64,000 bases of DNA from Alistipes sp. (lineage in GTDB: Bacteria > Bacteroidota > Bacteroidia > Bacteroidales > Rikenellaceae): positions 1 to 64,000 of the forward strand of contig JAFXFM010000006.1 in the NCBI GenBank assembly GCA_017520545.1, in the 5' to 3' direction. Shown here one piece after another: positions 54,237 to 63,726 of the stretch; position 1 is the stretch's first letter; each line of letters begins with the position of its first letter. Under the pieces are notes generated by a model, which made no database searches, was not told the DNA's origin, and saw only the letters and a list, made by a program, of their open reading frames with translations. The translations under genes and the position numbers were made by a program.

Positions 54237-54638
54237 CTATTTCTCCTCGATGCTTACTATCGAAATGGAGTGCGATACGGGTGCTATTTTGCGTAGCATA
54301 GCCAACCCTCCGCAGTACTTCTCGGTGGCAAGTCGTATGGCGTGCGACACCTTCGGCTGCTCGTCAATATGCTTACATTCAGCGTTGTAAGCGATTGAGA
54401 AGGACACGAATTGGCTCTTGCCCTCCACCTTCTCGGTGTCGAGTTCGCCCGACATCTCAATTTCGAGTTTCAGCAACTCTACACGCTCCTTCGAAGCGAT
54501 AGATTGCGCGGTAAGACCTGCACATAGTGCGGTAGAGTAGAGCAACAACTCCTTCGGGTTGAGTTTGCTCAATTCGTGTGGCTTGGTGATGGCAAATTTA
54601 CCATTGCCCTCTGCGTGGATAGTGATAGATTGAAGCAT
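54237..54638 (-). CDS. OsmC-family peroxide reductase-like protein
   Basis: This 133-residue protein has the OsmC fold with the two family cysteines in STALCAGL (about 38) and KYCGGLAML (about 110). OsmC/Ohr proteins reduce organic hydroperoxides through these cysteines in the cytoplasm. The spacing and the short length fit the OsmC-like group of Bacteroidetes rather than Ohr proper. It is monocistronic, with a GCTAATG-class repeat upstream (about 54699). Confidence 0.85.
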   Translation of the reverse strand: MLQSITIHAEGNGKFAITKPHELSKLNPKELLLYSTALCAGLTAQSIASKERVELLKLEIEMSGELDTEKVEGKSQFVSFSIAYNAECKHIDEQPKVSHAIRLATEKYCGGLAMLRKIAPVSHSISIVSIEEK

Positions 54639-54730
54639 ACTATTTATATATTAGTGTTACATCACACTTCTATACAAATAGTATGCAACATTTTGGGGCT
54701 ATTAGCCATTAGCTTTTTACGCTTTCAGTC

Positions 54731-55663
54731 CTACTTGGTAGGTTCCAGAGTAATCACTGTCGGCTCGATGGTATAGACATAGTTTACCTTCGGCGTATCG
54801 CCACTCTTTTGCTCTATTGGCACTGCGATGCACTCGCCACTGCCTGCGCCACTGCGAGTTGAAGGCACGGTTACCGACGATACCAAATCAACTGTTACCC
54901 AGCCATCTCCCGTACCCGTCAGACTTATCGTCTTATCTGCTCTGATCTCGGTTTTACCATCGTGCAACATACCTCTGAACTGGTTGTAGAGAGTTGAAGA
55001 AAAATTGTATCCGTGCCCGATTGCACTTTGGTAGTGGCTCTCAGTATATTCCTTATAATCATATATCGTATTGCATTTACCCGGATTATTCCAACTACTA
55101 CCAATTAGATAGGTGTATAATTCTTTGAAAAAGATAGCTCCTGTAACAGTGAAATAGCCTGTGTAATCGGTGCTTAACGGGTATGTTGTATTGTCATGAT
55201 AGTATCTTCCATCACGTGTAACTTTGGTCATCGTTATGCTCGGTTTTAGGGTGAGCGATAAAACATTGGTGGAGTAGGTCGCCAACTCCACGCCTATGCC
55301 ATCGCGCGACCTTATGACGATATTCAAATTGTTAAATACCAATTTACCTTTGGCATAATCTACTTGGTCGAAATCATCGAGGTAGATGTCGAAGGCGCAA
55401 AAATAGGTGTCGTCCAAATTTTCGGACACCGTAAAATAGTTATCCTTAAACTTGCCTACATCCGCCAATATCTCGTAACCGTAGTTCTTGTCGAGGCTGA
55501 GAGTTGTGCGCAACTCTATACGGTCGTGTTCGACGAATGCAAACGAGAATTTTACATCCTCTATCACGGGTCCGTTCTGATAGAATTCGGGCGTTAAGTC
55601 CTCGCACGAAAGCAGTGGCATCGCCGCCACGCATACCATTATATATATAAGAAACCTTTTCAT
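54731..55663 (-). CDS. Hypothetical lipoprotein
   Basis: I do not recognise this 310-residue protein. The ATG at 55663 opens a lipoprotein signal peptide with lipobox LLSC (about Cys 20), so it should be anchored in a membrane outside the cytoplasm. The body is beta-rich with many Tyr, Asp and Thr residues, as in Bacteroidales surface lipoproteins. It lies 13 nt after the beta-barrel-like gene at 55677 and is probably cotranscribed with it. Confidence 0.6.
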   Translation of the reverse strand: MKRFLIYIMVCVAAMPLLSCEDLTPEFYQNGPVIEDVKFSFAFVEHDRIELRTTLSLDKNYGYEILADVGKFKDNYFTVSENLDDTYFCAFDIYLDDFDQVDYAKGKLVFNNLNIVIRSRDGIGVELATYSTNVLSLTLKPSITMTKVTRDGRYYHDNTTYPLSTDYTGYFTVTGAIFFKELYTYLIGSSWNNPGKCNTIYDYKEYTESHYQSAIGHGYNFSSTLYNQFRGMLHDGKTEIRADKTISLTGTGDGWVTVDLVSSVTVPSTRSGAGSGECIAVPIEQKSGDTPKVNYVYTIEPTVITLEPTK

Positions 55664-55676
55664 ACTCTCCCTCCTT

Positions 55677-56543
55677 TTAGAAACAAACACCAACACTGAT
55701 GTTGCCTGCGAAGCCAATCTTTGGTGTGTAGATGCTACCCACAGCAACATTAAACCACTTCATTTTCCACATCAAGCCCATATCGATAGCCACTTTTGGC
55801 GCACTCATATCCGAAATGTAGTAAGTATCGCCCGATATGGCATCGCCATAGTACACCTTTCGCCACGATGTGCCCACACCTGCATAGAGGTGGAGTGGGC
55901 AAGCCATACGCAGCAATACACCAGCTGTCAGAGCGTTATAGCGTGAGCGTACCGGTGTGTCGTAGTAGCGCATTGCGCCGAAGCAACCATCGGTAGAGTT
56001 GATAATATCGTCCGAAGAGGTTTTTATACTCTCCATATCGCCGCCAAATACTCCTTTGGCATAGCCGCCAATCACTTTGTTGCTGCCCCAACCGACCATA
56101 AAACCGTAGGCGAGGTTGTCCGGCTCTTTGATTGTAGGCATAGCGAGGCTGAACGAAGCAAACCAACGCCCTTTGCGAGGGTCGCGCTCCGCCTTTTTCT
56201 TTTCGCGTGCCTCCTTCTTGGCAGCGGATATTTCCGCCTTTTCAGCCTTCTTGTCCTCTTTGAGTCGGAATAGAATTATCGAGCCGTCGATCTCGGCCTC
56301 CATATCGGCATAGCCCGGATGCGAAGCCTTTATGCGACGGCAGTAGGGCGTAACTCGCAACTCGAAAGTGCCACCCTGTGTCGATACAGTTGCAGCCTCC
56401 TCGTCGATAGCCTGAATCAGCACGCCCACCAAAGCCCTATCGTTGGCATCACGAACAAAGCCCTTTATCACTACGGAGTTGCTTTGTGCCGTTGCCACGA
56501 GGGCAAAGAGAACGAATAGAAATGAGGTTAAAACCTTTCTCAT
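55677..56543 (-). CDS. Carboxypeptidase-regulatory-like domain plus outer-membrane barrel protein
   Basis: This 288-residue protein has a signal peptide ending VATAQ. Residues 25-95 look like the CarboxypepD_reg-like plug domain (VVIKGFVRDANDRALVGVLIQA, TQGGTFELRV). A Lys/Glu/Ala-rich helix follows at about 95-125. The rest is amphipathic beta strands ending in Phe (SVGVCF), as in outer-membrane barrels. It is small for a transporter and may be a surface or assembly component working with the lipoprotein encoded downstream. Confidence 0.65.
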   Translation of the reverse strand: MRKVLTSFLFVLFALVATAQSNSVVIKGFVRDANDRALVGVLIQAIDEEAATVSTQGGTFELRVTPYCRRIKASHPGYADMEAEIDGSIILFRLKEDKKAEKAEISAAKKEAREKKKAERDPRKGRWFASFSLAMPTIKEPDNLAYGFMVGWGSNKVIGGYAKGVFGGDMESIKTSSDDIINSTDGCFGAMRYYDTPVRSRYNALTAGVLLRMACPLHLYAGVGTSWRKVYYGDAISGDTYYISDMSAPKVAIDMGLMWKMKWFNVAVGSIYTPKIGFAGNISVGVCF

Positions 56544-56639
56544 AATAGTTTAGCTTTTAGCCATCTAGTCATTGGCTATATTGAAAATTGTTTTTACGAG
56601 TAGGTCAATTTGTGTGGGTTAGTTTGCCCCGAAGGGCGA

Positions 56640-56671
56640 GGAAAATAGGGCAGAGGCACCCCCTGCCCTAT
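56640..56671 (-). terminator. Intrinsic terminator of galM
   Basis: ATAGGGCAG and CTGCCCTAT form a perfect 9-bp stem; the minus-strand tail reads TTTT. It lies 7 nt past the galM stop. Confidence 0.7.
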
Positions 56672-56677
56672 GAGTGA

Positions 56678-57733
56678 TTAGTAGGTGCGGAGCTGGAATA
56701 CAATCTTATTGCAGTACAACTCGCCCTCGTGCAAGAGAATAGATGGGAACTGCGGCTGGTTGATAGCATCGGGATGTACCTGACACTCGATAGCCACACC
56801 GGCATAGTCTTCGTAGCGTGAGCCCGACTTTGTGATAGGGCAGCCACCCGACAACCAGTTGCCGGTGTAGACCATACAACCCGGTTGCGACGACAGCACC
56901 TTTACCAGACGGCCTGTCTTCTCGCAACGCAACTCGCCAACCTCGCCGAGGATATTCTTCTGCCAGCCATCAACTACAAAGTAGTGGTCGTGCCCTCTAA
57001 ATAAATCGATGTGGTTGAAAATCGAGCCTATATCCTTGCCCAAACGGTTCCAATCGGTGAAATCTTGTGCTGAGCCCTTCATCGGGAGCAATTTGCCCGT
57101 AGGAATCTGCACCTCGTTAGCCTCCAACACGTACGAGGCGTTAAGCTTCAACTCGTGGTCGAAAATAGTCTCGCCACTCGCCTCGCCAGCCAAGTTCCAG
57201 TAGACGTGGTTGGTGAGGTTTACAGGCGTTGTACCATCGCTCTTTGCGAGGTAGGTGATTTCGAGGTTGTTCTCGTCGTCGAAATCGTAGATTGCCTCTA
57301 CGGTCAATTCGTGCGGATAACCTTGGTCGCCATCCTCCGATACGAGCGAGAATACTACTCGGTTGGTCTCCACGCGCGACTCCCACAAGCGGTTGGCATA
57401 ACCCTTCGTGCCACCGTGAAGGTGGTTTGGACCATTATTCACTTCGAGGCGATACTCCACGCCCTCAACCGTCATCTTGCCACCTGCGATGCGGTTTGCC
57501 ACACGACCTACGCTCTTGCCACTTGCAGCACCATCGCCAAAGTAGCTCATAGGGTCGCGATAGCCGAGTACCACGTCGTCAATCTTGCCGTTGCGGTCAG
57601 CGTACTTCACCGACACGATAGCAGCACCCACGTTTGTGAGTTGAACCTCGCTACCGAGAGCATTTTTTAGCGTGTAGATGATTATCGCTTCGCCTTCGGG
57701 GGTTGCACCCCATACATTCTGTTCTATTGTCAT
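56678..57733 (-). CDS. galM: Aldose 1-epimerase
   Basis: This 351-residue mutarotase interconverts alpha and beta anomers of galactose and glucose. Characteristic segments are GRVANRIAGGKM, NGPNHLHGGTKGYANRLWE, the catalytic His in NLTNHVYWNLAG, and the catalytic Glu in VAIECQVHPDAIN. It has no signal peptide, so it is cytoplasmic. It starts 21 nt after gltX on the same strand and ends at a terminator. Confidence 0.93.
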   Translation of the reverse strand: MTIEQNVWGATPEGEAIIIYTLKNALGSEVQLTNVGAAIVSVKYADRNGKIDDVVLGYRDPMSYFGDGAASGKSVGRVANRIAGGKMTVEGVEYRLEVNNGPNHLHGGTKGYANRLWESRVETNRVVFSLVSEDGDQGYPHELTVEAIYDFDDENNLEITYLAKSDGTTPVNLTNHVYWNLAGEASGETIFDHELKLNASYVLEANEVQIPTGKLLPMKGSAQDFTDWNRLGKDIGSIFNHIDLFRGHDHYFVVDGWQKNILGEVGELRCEKTGRLVKVLSSQPGCMVYTGNWLSGGCPITKSGSRYEDYAGVAIECQVHPDAINQPQFPSILLHEGELYCNKIVFQLRTY

Positions 57734-57754
57734 ATCAGTAGTAGTTTTTTGATT

Positions 57755-59290
57755 TTATTCGAGTGGCTTTACATTTGCCAAGAGGTAGTCGATACGTTTG
57801 AGGCACTCCTCCTTGCCGATGAATGACGTTACATCGTACATACCCGGACCTTTGCCTGCGCCCACCAGAGCCAAACGCAAAGTGTTCATAATCTGCCCCA
57901 TACCGTACTCCTTCTCGGTAATCCAAGCGTGCACAATCTGCTCGGTGTTTTCCAATGAGAAGTCGTCAATCGACGCCAATACCTCACGCAACTCTGCCAA
58001 ACGAGCAGGGTTGTCGCCCTTCCAATACTTCTTCAACTGCTTCTCCTCATATTCGGTAGGAGCAACGAAGAAGTAGGAGGTCAAATCCCACAAATCGCTC
58101 ACGAACGTAGCACGCTCCTTCATAATGAATGCCGCCTTGCCTGCCACCTCGTCCGTAACCTCAATGCCGTGCTCGCGCAAGATAGGCTGATAAACAGCAC
58201 TCAACTCCTCGGCTGTTTTGCGGTGCATATATTGCGCATTGAACCACTTCGCCTTATCGGGTTGGAAGCGTGCTCCCGCCTTCGACACACGGTCGAGCGA
58301 GAAGGCATTAATCAACTCCTGCATCGAGAATATCTCCTGCTCGGTACCCGGGTTCCAGCCAAGCAACGCCAGCATATTTATAAATGCCTCGGCAAAGTAG
58401 CCGTCCTCGCGGTAGCCGCGAGCCGTCTCGCCCGTAGTTGGCGATACCCAATGGAGTGGGAATACAGGGAATCCCATCTTGTCGCCATCGCGTTTCGATA
58501 ATTTACCGCCACCCGTAGGCTTCAACAGCAACGGAAGGTGCGCAAACTCGGGCTGAGTGTCGGTCCAACCGAATGCCTTGTACAAAAGGTAGTGCAGTGG
58601 CAGCGATGGTAACCACTCCTCGCCACGAATAACGTGCGAAATCTCCATCAAATGATCATCAACGATGTTTGCCAAGTGATACGTTGGCAGTGCATCGACC
58701 GACTTGTAAAGTACTTTGTCGTCGAGTGTAGAGGTGTTTACCTCCACATCGCCACGAATCAAATCGTGCATCTTTACAACCTCGTTCTCGGGCATCTTGA
58801 AGCGGATAACCCACACATCGCCGCGAGCAATGCGCTCCTCGACCTCCTCCTTCGCAAGCGAGAGCGATGTCGGAAGGGTAGTGCGCACTTTATAGTTGTA
58901 GGCGAAGGTTTCGCCTCGACTCTCATACTCTTTGCGAAGAGCGTCCAACTCCTCGGCGCTATCGAAAGCGTAGTATGCCCAACCAGCCTCTACAAGCTGT
59001 GTGGCATATTTCAAATACAACTCGCGACGCTCACTCTGGCGATATGGAGCGTGAGGGCCGCCAACGCCGACACCCTCGTCAATCTCGATGCCGCACCATT
59101 TGAGAGACTCGATAATATAATCCTCTGCACCCGGTACGAAACGCTGCGAGTCGGTATCCTCGATACGAAGAATCATCTTACCGCCATTGCGACGGGCAAA
59201 GAGGTAGTTGTAGAGTGCAGTACGCACACCGCCGATATGAAGAGGTCCCGTAGGACTTGGCGCAAAGCGTACTCTAACTTCTCTGTTCAT
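57755..59290 (-). CDS. gltX: Glutamyl-tRNA synthetase
   Basis: This 511-residue class I synthetase has the HIGH-type motif in [20 protein letters not shown] at the N terminus and the KMSKS-type loop as [11 protein letters not shown] near 264. The C-terminal anticodon-binding domain is all-helical. A DxxD-type non-discriminating status cannot be judged by eye. It begins after an AT-rich heptad repeat and precedes galM. Confidence 0.95.
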   Translation of the reverse strand: MNREVRVRFAPSPTGPLHIGGVRTALYNYLFARRNGGKMILRIEDTDSQRFVPGAEDYIIESLKWCGIEIDEGVGVGGPHAPYRQSERRELYLKYATQLVEAGWAYYAFDSAEELDALRKEYESRGETFAYNYKVRTTLPTSLSLAKEEVEERIARGDVWVIRFKMPENEVVKMHDLIRGDVEVNTSTLDDKVLYKSVDALPTYHLANIVDDHLMEISHVIRGEEWLPSLPLHYLLYKAFGWTDTQPEFAHLPLLLKPTGGGKLSKRDGDKMGFPVFPLHWVSPTTGETARGYREDGYFAEAFINMLALLGWNPGTEQEIFSMQELINAFSLDRVSKAGARFQPDKAKWFNAQYMHRKTAEELSAVYQPILREHGIEVTDEVAGKAAFIMKERATFVSDLWDLTSYFFVAPTEYEEKQLKKYWKGDNPARLAELREVLASIDDFSLENTEQIVHAWITEKEYGMGQIMNTLRLALVGAGKGPGMYDVTSFIGKEECLKRIDYLLANVKPLE

Positions 59291-59320
59291 TCGAAAATTA
59301 ACAATTAAAAATTAAAAATT
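59291..59320. repeat. AT-rich heptad repeat before gltX
   Basis: AATTAAC, AATTAAA, AATTAAA, AATTAGC: 7-nt units of the same class as between parE and parC. Confidence 0.65.
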
Positions 59321-59376
59321 AGCAAAGGGGCAATAGAGCATTTTGCACCCTATAACCCCTAATGCTCAATGTGTTA

Positions 59377-60294
59377 TTATTTCCACAAATCGCGTGGATA
59401 TACGCCCTCCTCAATCAACTTCTCGATTTTGGCTACCAACATAGGCTTATCCTCCTTGTAGGTTACGCCAAACCACTGTGCAGTGGTCGAGAGCACCTTC
59501 AAACGAGCCTCGCCCGAAGCAACCAACTTATTAACCATCAACGGAATGAAAAACTCCGCTTTGAGGTTGGTCTTAACATCGTCCGAAGCGAGGAACTCTT
59601 TGAAGCCCTCAGCCGAGTGGGCGAAGTAGTCAGGTGTGAAACCGAAGAAGTTCATCGAAACAGGAGTATTCTCCTCGAGTGGCTGGTCGTCGCCCAAGTC
59701 GTGGAATACGATAGTGCCCTCGGCGTTGCGCTCAATCTTTGTACGCTCAACCATCGAAGTCAGGAAACGATTTTCATCAACTGTGCAAACGCCACGCGAT
59801 ACTGTTCCATTGTCCGACAAGGTCTTGTTTACCTCGTAGCCAATCATTGCATACTCGCCCTTTGCACCCTCCAACTGCGAGAGGTACTCGCCCATTACGC
59901 GGTAAGCATCAGTGCCATAGAAGTCGTCTGAGTTGATAACTGCAAATGGCTCGTGAACAGCCGTTGCACCCATCATAACAGCGTGGTTTGTACCCCAAGG
60001 CTTCTCGCGTCCCTCCGGTACCGAGAAACCCTCTGGCAGGTAGTCCAACTCTTGGAATACGAAATCTACCTCGATGCGACCACCGAAACGCTCCGGTGCG
60101 AACATCTCCTTAAACTCCTTCTCGAAAGAGTGGCGGATAACGAATACCACCTTACCGAAACCTGCGCGGATAGCGTCATAAATCGAGTAGTCGATAATTG
60201 CCTCGCCGTTAGGACCTACTCCGTCCATCTGCTTCAACGAGCCATAGCGCGAGCCCATACCTGCGGCAAGCACCAAAAGTGTAGGTTTTACCAT
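59377..60294 (-). CDS. Sugar-phosphate nucleotidyltransferase family protein
   Basis: This 305-residue protein starts at the ATG at 60294 (MVKPTLLVLAAGMGSRYGSLKQMD). The GxGxR-type nucleotide loop is AAGMGSRYG, followed by a Lys in SLKQ; the metal Asp lies in VINSDDFYG. This is the NTP-transferase fold of UTP- or dTTP-sugar pyrophosphorylases. The set of other motifs does not let me name the sugar. The open frame upstream of 60294 covers promoter sequence and is not credible. Confidence 0.85.
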   Translation of the reverse strand: MVKPTLLVLAAGMGSRYGSLKQMDGVGPNGEAIIDYSIYDAIRAGFGKVVFVIRHSFEKEFKEMFAPERFGGRIEVDFVFQELDYLPEGFSVPEGREKPWGTNHAVMMGATAVHEPFAVINSDDFYGTDAYRVMGEYLSQLEGAKGEYAMIGYEVNKTLSDNGTVSRGVCTVDENRFLTSMVERTKIERNAEGTIVFHDLGDDQPLEENTPVSMNFFGFTPDYFAHSAEGFKEFLASDDVKTNLKAEFFIPLMVNKLVASGEARLKVLSTTAQWFGVTYKEDKPMLVAKIEKLIEEGVYPRDLWK

Positions 60295-60339
60295 AATTTT
60301 AAAGTTTTTTATTGTTGAAAAAATGTAAATTTTGCCTAT

Positions 60340-60356
60340 TGAGTATAAAATACTCA
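60340..60356 (-). promoter_or_regulatory. Palindrome at the transcription start of the nucleotidyltransferase gene
   Basis: TGAGTAT-AAA-ATACTCA, a perfect 7-bp inverted repeat adjoining the promoter box, placed where a repressor would cover the start point. Confidence 0.45.
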
Positions 60357-60387
60357 CAAAGATATGTATTTTTCGCTATTCTGCAAA
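60357..60387 (-). promoter_or_regulatory. Promoter of the nucleotidyltransferase gene
   Basis: On the minus strand TTTG (60387-60384), 19 nt, then TATCTTTG (60364-60357). From here to 60579 there is no gene; an AT-rich heptad repeat fills 60510-60546, and a TACCTTCG box at 60548-60555 may start the dxr operon. Confidence 0.65.
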
Positions 60388-60579
60388 ATAAAAACAAGGA
60401 TTATTTGAGTTGATAGAGAGTAGTGATGATAAATGCAGAAAACAGCCGAAACGATGCTGCGGAGCGAGAGCAGAGTGTTTTATACGCTTAAAGCAGATGA
60501 TTCCGTTATTTTTTAATTTTTAATTCTTAAATTTTAATTATTTTTTGTACCTTCGCCAAGTTAAATAGGGGCTTTCAAG

Positions 60580-61068
60580 ATGAAATTTTGGGATAAAGTA
60601 AAGAGTTGGTTCGATAATATGGCACGCGAACGACAAATCTCGGTGCAGGATAACGGTACGGAGAGGTGGAGTGCAGAGATTTCTCCGCTGAAACTTACAG
60701 CAATAGGTGTCGGCATCATAGCGGTTGTTTTTGTTGTGTTGCTGTTGCTTGTCGCCTACACTCCGCTGCTTGATTTGCTCCCAGGATATCGTACCAGCGC
60801 CACCAAAGCGCGTGAAATGCTTATACGCAATATCGTGCGCACCGACTCGTTGGAGCGAAGGCTGAACGAAATGCTTATCTACAACGAAAACCGAATACTT
60901 GTCGTTGGAGGTAAAACCCCGGCTATGCAGTCGTCAAAGAACGATTCGTTGCAACACTACAAAGAGTATGTGGCCCCCTCGAAGGAGGATTCGCTGCTTA
61001 GGCGCAAAATGGAGAATGATGAGCGTTATCGCCCTCGCAAATCGACTGCCGAGGCGAAAAATGACTAA
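60580..61068 (+). CDS. Membrane protein resembling the N-terminal part of an M23 peptidase
   Basis: This 162-residue protein has one membrane helix (about 38-62) followed by AYTPLLDLLPGYRTSATKAREMLIRN and a coiled region with IVRTDSLERRLNEMLIYNENRI. This order is what precedes the LytM domain in Bacteroidales M23 peptidases encoded next to dxr. The catalytic HxxxD and HxH segments are absent and there is no room for them before dxr, 7 nt downstream. The C-terminal 40 residues are Lys/Asp/Glu-rich. It may be a degenerate copy or a non-catalytic envelope protein. Confidence 0.6.
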   Translation: MKFWDKVKSWFDNMARERQISVQDNGTERWSAEISPLKLTAIGVGIIAVVFVVLLLLVAYTPLLDLLPGYRTSATKAREMLIRNIVRTDSLERRLNEMLIYNENRILVVGGKTPAMQSSKNDSLQHYKEYVAPSKEDSLLRRKMENDERYRPRKSTAEAKND

Positions 61069-61075
61069 CTGATAA

Positions 61076-62230
61076 ATGATGAAAAACGCACTTTCGATAC
61101 TTGGCTCGACGGGCTCTATAGGAGTCCAGACACTCGATATTGTTCGGGAAAATCCCGACCGCTTCGAGGTGGTGTCGCTTACAGCACATCGCAATTGGCA
61201 GAAGTTGGCGGAGCAGGCAATAGCCTTTGATGTCGATACCGTTGTTATTGGCGATGAGCAGTACTATAAACCGTTATGCGAGGCGTTGTCGAAGTACCCG
61301 ATAAAGGTATTTGCGGGCGACGACTCTATTGCCGCTGTTGCATCGGCGAGTAACTGCGATACGGTGGTAAATGCCTTGGTTGGCTATGCAGGTTTGGTGC
61401 CTACGGCTCGCGCTATCGAGGCTCACAAACGTATAGCCCTTGCCAACAAGGAGACCTTGGTTGTGGGCGGAGCGACAATTATGCCTATGGCGATTGCCAA
61501 TAAAGCTCCGATATTGCCGATAGACTCGGAGCACTCGGCTATATTTCAGTGCCTTATAGGCGAACACTCACCACTGCGACGCCTCATCATCACTTGTAGT
61601 GGAGGTGCATTACGAAATGTGCCGAAGGAGCAGTTGGCGGAGATAACCGCCGAGCAGGCTCTGCGCCACCCTCGTTGGGATATGGGTGCGAAGATAACCA
61701 TCGACTCGGCGACGTTGGTGAATAAGGGCTTCGAGGTTATCGAGGCGCATTGGTTGTTCGGTACTCCTGCCGAGAAGATTGATGTTGTGATTCACCCCGA
61801 GTCGATTATTCACTCGATGGTGGAGTTCGAGGACGGCTCGATAAAGGCTCAAATGGGCGAGCCCGATATGCGTACCCCGATAAGTATTGCGCTGATGTAC
61901 CCTGAACGTGCAGTGCGCGATGTTGCACCTTTCGATTTTGTGAAGAACTCGTCGCTGACCTTCTGCGAGGTGGATAATGAGCGTTTTCCTGCCCTCGGTA
62001 TTGCCTACGACTGCTTGTGTCGTGGAGGTTCGTCGGCAGCCACAATGAATGGCGCAAACGAGGTCGCTGTGGCAGCATTTTTGGCGGGTAAGTGTCGCTA
62101 CACCGATATCGTCGGAGCGATAGAGTATGCCCTCTCAAAGGCTGAGTATATAGCTTCGCCATCGCTTACCGACTACGCAGCGATTGATGCCGAGTCGAGA
62201 GCCTTGGCGCGAGAGTTTTTGAAATTATAA
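61076..62230 (+). CDS. dxr: 1-deoxy-D-xylulose 5-phosphate reductoisomerase
   Basis: This 384-residue NADPH enzyme of the non-mevalonate isoprenoid pathway (fosmidomycin target) has a nucleotide fold with ILGSTGSIGVQTLDI, a metal and substrate region PIDSEHSAIFQCL, and SGGALRN. Catalytic-loop features HPRWDMGAKITIDSATLVNKGFE and AHWLFG are present. The upstream gap is 7 nt and rseP follows 12 nt downstream, a gene order seen in other Bacteroidales. Confidence 0.96.
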   Translation: MMKNALSILGSTGSIGVQTLDIVRENPDRFEVVSLTAHRNWQKLAEQAIAFDVDTVVIGDEQYYKPLCEALSKYPIKVFAGDDSIAAVASASNCDTVVNALVGYAGLVPTARAIEAHKRIALANKETLVVGGATIMPMAIANKAPILPIDSEHSAIFQCLIGEHSPLRRLIITCSGGALRNVPKEQLAEITAEQALRHPRWDMGAKITIDSATLVNKGFEVIEAHWLFGTPAEKIDVVIHPESIIHSMVEFEDGSIKAQMGEPDMRTPISIALMYPERAVRDVAPFDFVKNSSLTFCEVDNERFPALGIAYDCLCRGGSSAATMNGANEVAVAAFLAGKCRYTDIVGAIEYALSKAEYIASPSLTDYAAIDAESRALAREFLKL

Positions 62231-62242
62231 CAGAAAAGCAAT

Positions 62243-63565
62243 ATGGAGATTTTAATTAAGGTTTTACAGTTTTTTATGAGCCTCACCCTGTTGGTGGCGG
62301 TTCACGAATTCGGACACTTTATTGTGGCGCGAATTTTTAAAATCCGTGTCGAAAAGTTCTATATCTTCTTTGATGCCGGCTTCTCGCTTTGGAAGAAGAA
62401 GTGGGGCGACACGGAGTATGGCTTGGGTTGGTTGCCTCTTGGTGGCTACTGCAAAATTGCGGGAATGGTCGATGAGAGTATGGATAAGGAGCAGATGGCT
62501 CAACCGCCACAACCTTGGGAGTATCGTGCAAAACCTGCTTGGCAACGCTTTTTGGTACTGATTGCAGGCGTAACGATGAATGTTGTCTTGGCGTTCTTTA
62601 TCTATTGCGGTATTTCGTTCTCGTACGGCTCTCAGTACCTCTCGAACGAGGATATGATCTATGGCTACGAGTTTAGCGAGAGTGCCGAGGCGCTGGGCTT
62701 CAAAGATGGCGACCGCATCGTAACCATCGGTGGCGATAAAGTTGAGAATGTAAGCTCTATACTTCCGAAAATTCTCCTTGCAAAGGAGGATTGCAAGGTG
62801 GAGGTTGTTCGCGACGGTGCGGAGCACGTCTTCACCCTCGATAATGAGGTTCTGAACGCCTTGCGCAAGGATAATGCCTTTGAGAAGGAGCAATTCTATG
62901 CGCCGCTCGTTCCGTTTGTTGTGGATAGCGTGGCTTCGCCTACGGCTGTGGCTGCGGGCTTGCAGAAGGGCGACCGCATTGTTGGTCTTGGCGAGGAGTC
63001 GCTTCCATATTTCAACCACTACGCCGAGCGACTCTCGAAGGTTGCAGGCTCGAATGTGGAGTTGAAGGTGGTGCGTGGCGCAGATACATTGGCTTTGACC
63101 GTGCCGGTCAGTGCCGAGGGTATGCTGGGCGTTGTTGTTGAGAACTTCTTCAAGGTTCGCACCGAGGAGTATGGCTTCTTCGAGTCTATACCTGCGGGCG
63201 CCCGCTTGACGGCAAGATCAATCAAAAACTATTGGGATCAGTTGGTGCTTATTGTAAAGCCCGATACAGGACTTTATAAGCACGTCGGTGGCTTTATTGC
63301 TATCGGTAATATCTTCCCATCGGAGTGGGATTGGCATCAGTTCTGGTCGATGACGGCATTCCTCTCGATTATTCTCGCCATTATGAACATTATCCCTATC
63401 CCGGGACTCGATGGCGGACATATGATGTTCACCTTCTGGGAGATGATTACGGGCCGCAAGGTCAGCGAGCGAGTTTTGGAGATTGCACAGTATATCGGTA
63501 TGGCGTTGATTTTGGCCCTTGTCATCTTCGCCAACGGAAATGATATTTATAAGCTGTTTAAATAG
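62243..63565 (+). CDS. rseP: Site-2 protease RseP
   Basis: This 440-residue intramembrane zinc metalloprotease has the HEXXH motif HEFGH in the first helix (AVHEFGHFIVARIF) and the third metal ligand in IIPIPGLDGGHMMF near the C terminus. Two PDZ-like regions lie between them (about 150-215 and 235-300; GFKDGDRIVTIGG and GLQKGDRIVGLG). It cleaves anti-sigma factors and signal-peptide remnants in the membrane. It is the last gene of the dxr operon and ends before a terminator. Confidence 0.95.
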   Translation: MEILIKVLQFFMSLTLLVAVHEFGHFIVARIFKIRVEKFYIFFDAGFSLWKKKWGDTEYGLGWLPLGGYCKIAGMVDESMDKEQMAQPPQPWEYRAKPAWQRFLVLIAGVTMNVVLAFFIYCGISFSYGSQYLSNEDMIYGYEFSESAEALGFKDGDRIVTIGGDKVENVSSILPKILLAKEDCKVEVVRDGAEHVFTLDNEVLNALRKDNAFEKEQFYAPLVPFVVDSVASPTAVAAGLQKGDRIVGLGEESLPYFNHYAERLSKVAGSNVELKVVRGADTLALTVPVSAEGMLGVVVENFFKVRTEEYGFFESIPAGARLTARSIKNYWDQLVLIVKPDTGLYKHVGGFIAIGNIFPSEWDWHQFWSMTAFLSIILAIMNIIPIPGLDGGHMMFTFWEMITGRKVSERVLEIAQYIGMALILALVIFANGNDIYKLFK

Positions 63566-63595
63566 AGCCGTTAAGGAGGTTAGAGGCATTATAGA

Positions 63596-63625
63596 GAGCC
63601 GAGCAGTATTTCGCTCGGCTCTTTT
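63596..63625 (+). terminator. Intrinsic terminator of the dxr-rseP operon
   Basis: GAGCCGAGC and GCTCGGCTC form a perfect 9-bp stem with an 8-nt loop, then TTTT. A GCTAATG-class repeat follows at 63628-63645. Confidence 0.85.
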
Positions 63626-63726
63626 GCTTTTAGCCATTGGCTTTTTCGTGAGATTAAAGAATTTAGGGAGTTTAGCGATATGCTATTCTCCCTAATCTCA
63701 TTAAATTCCTTACACTCCCTACTGCT

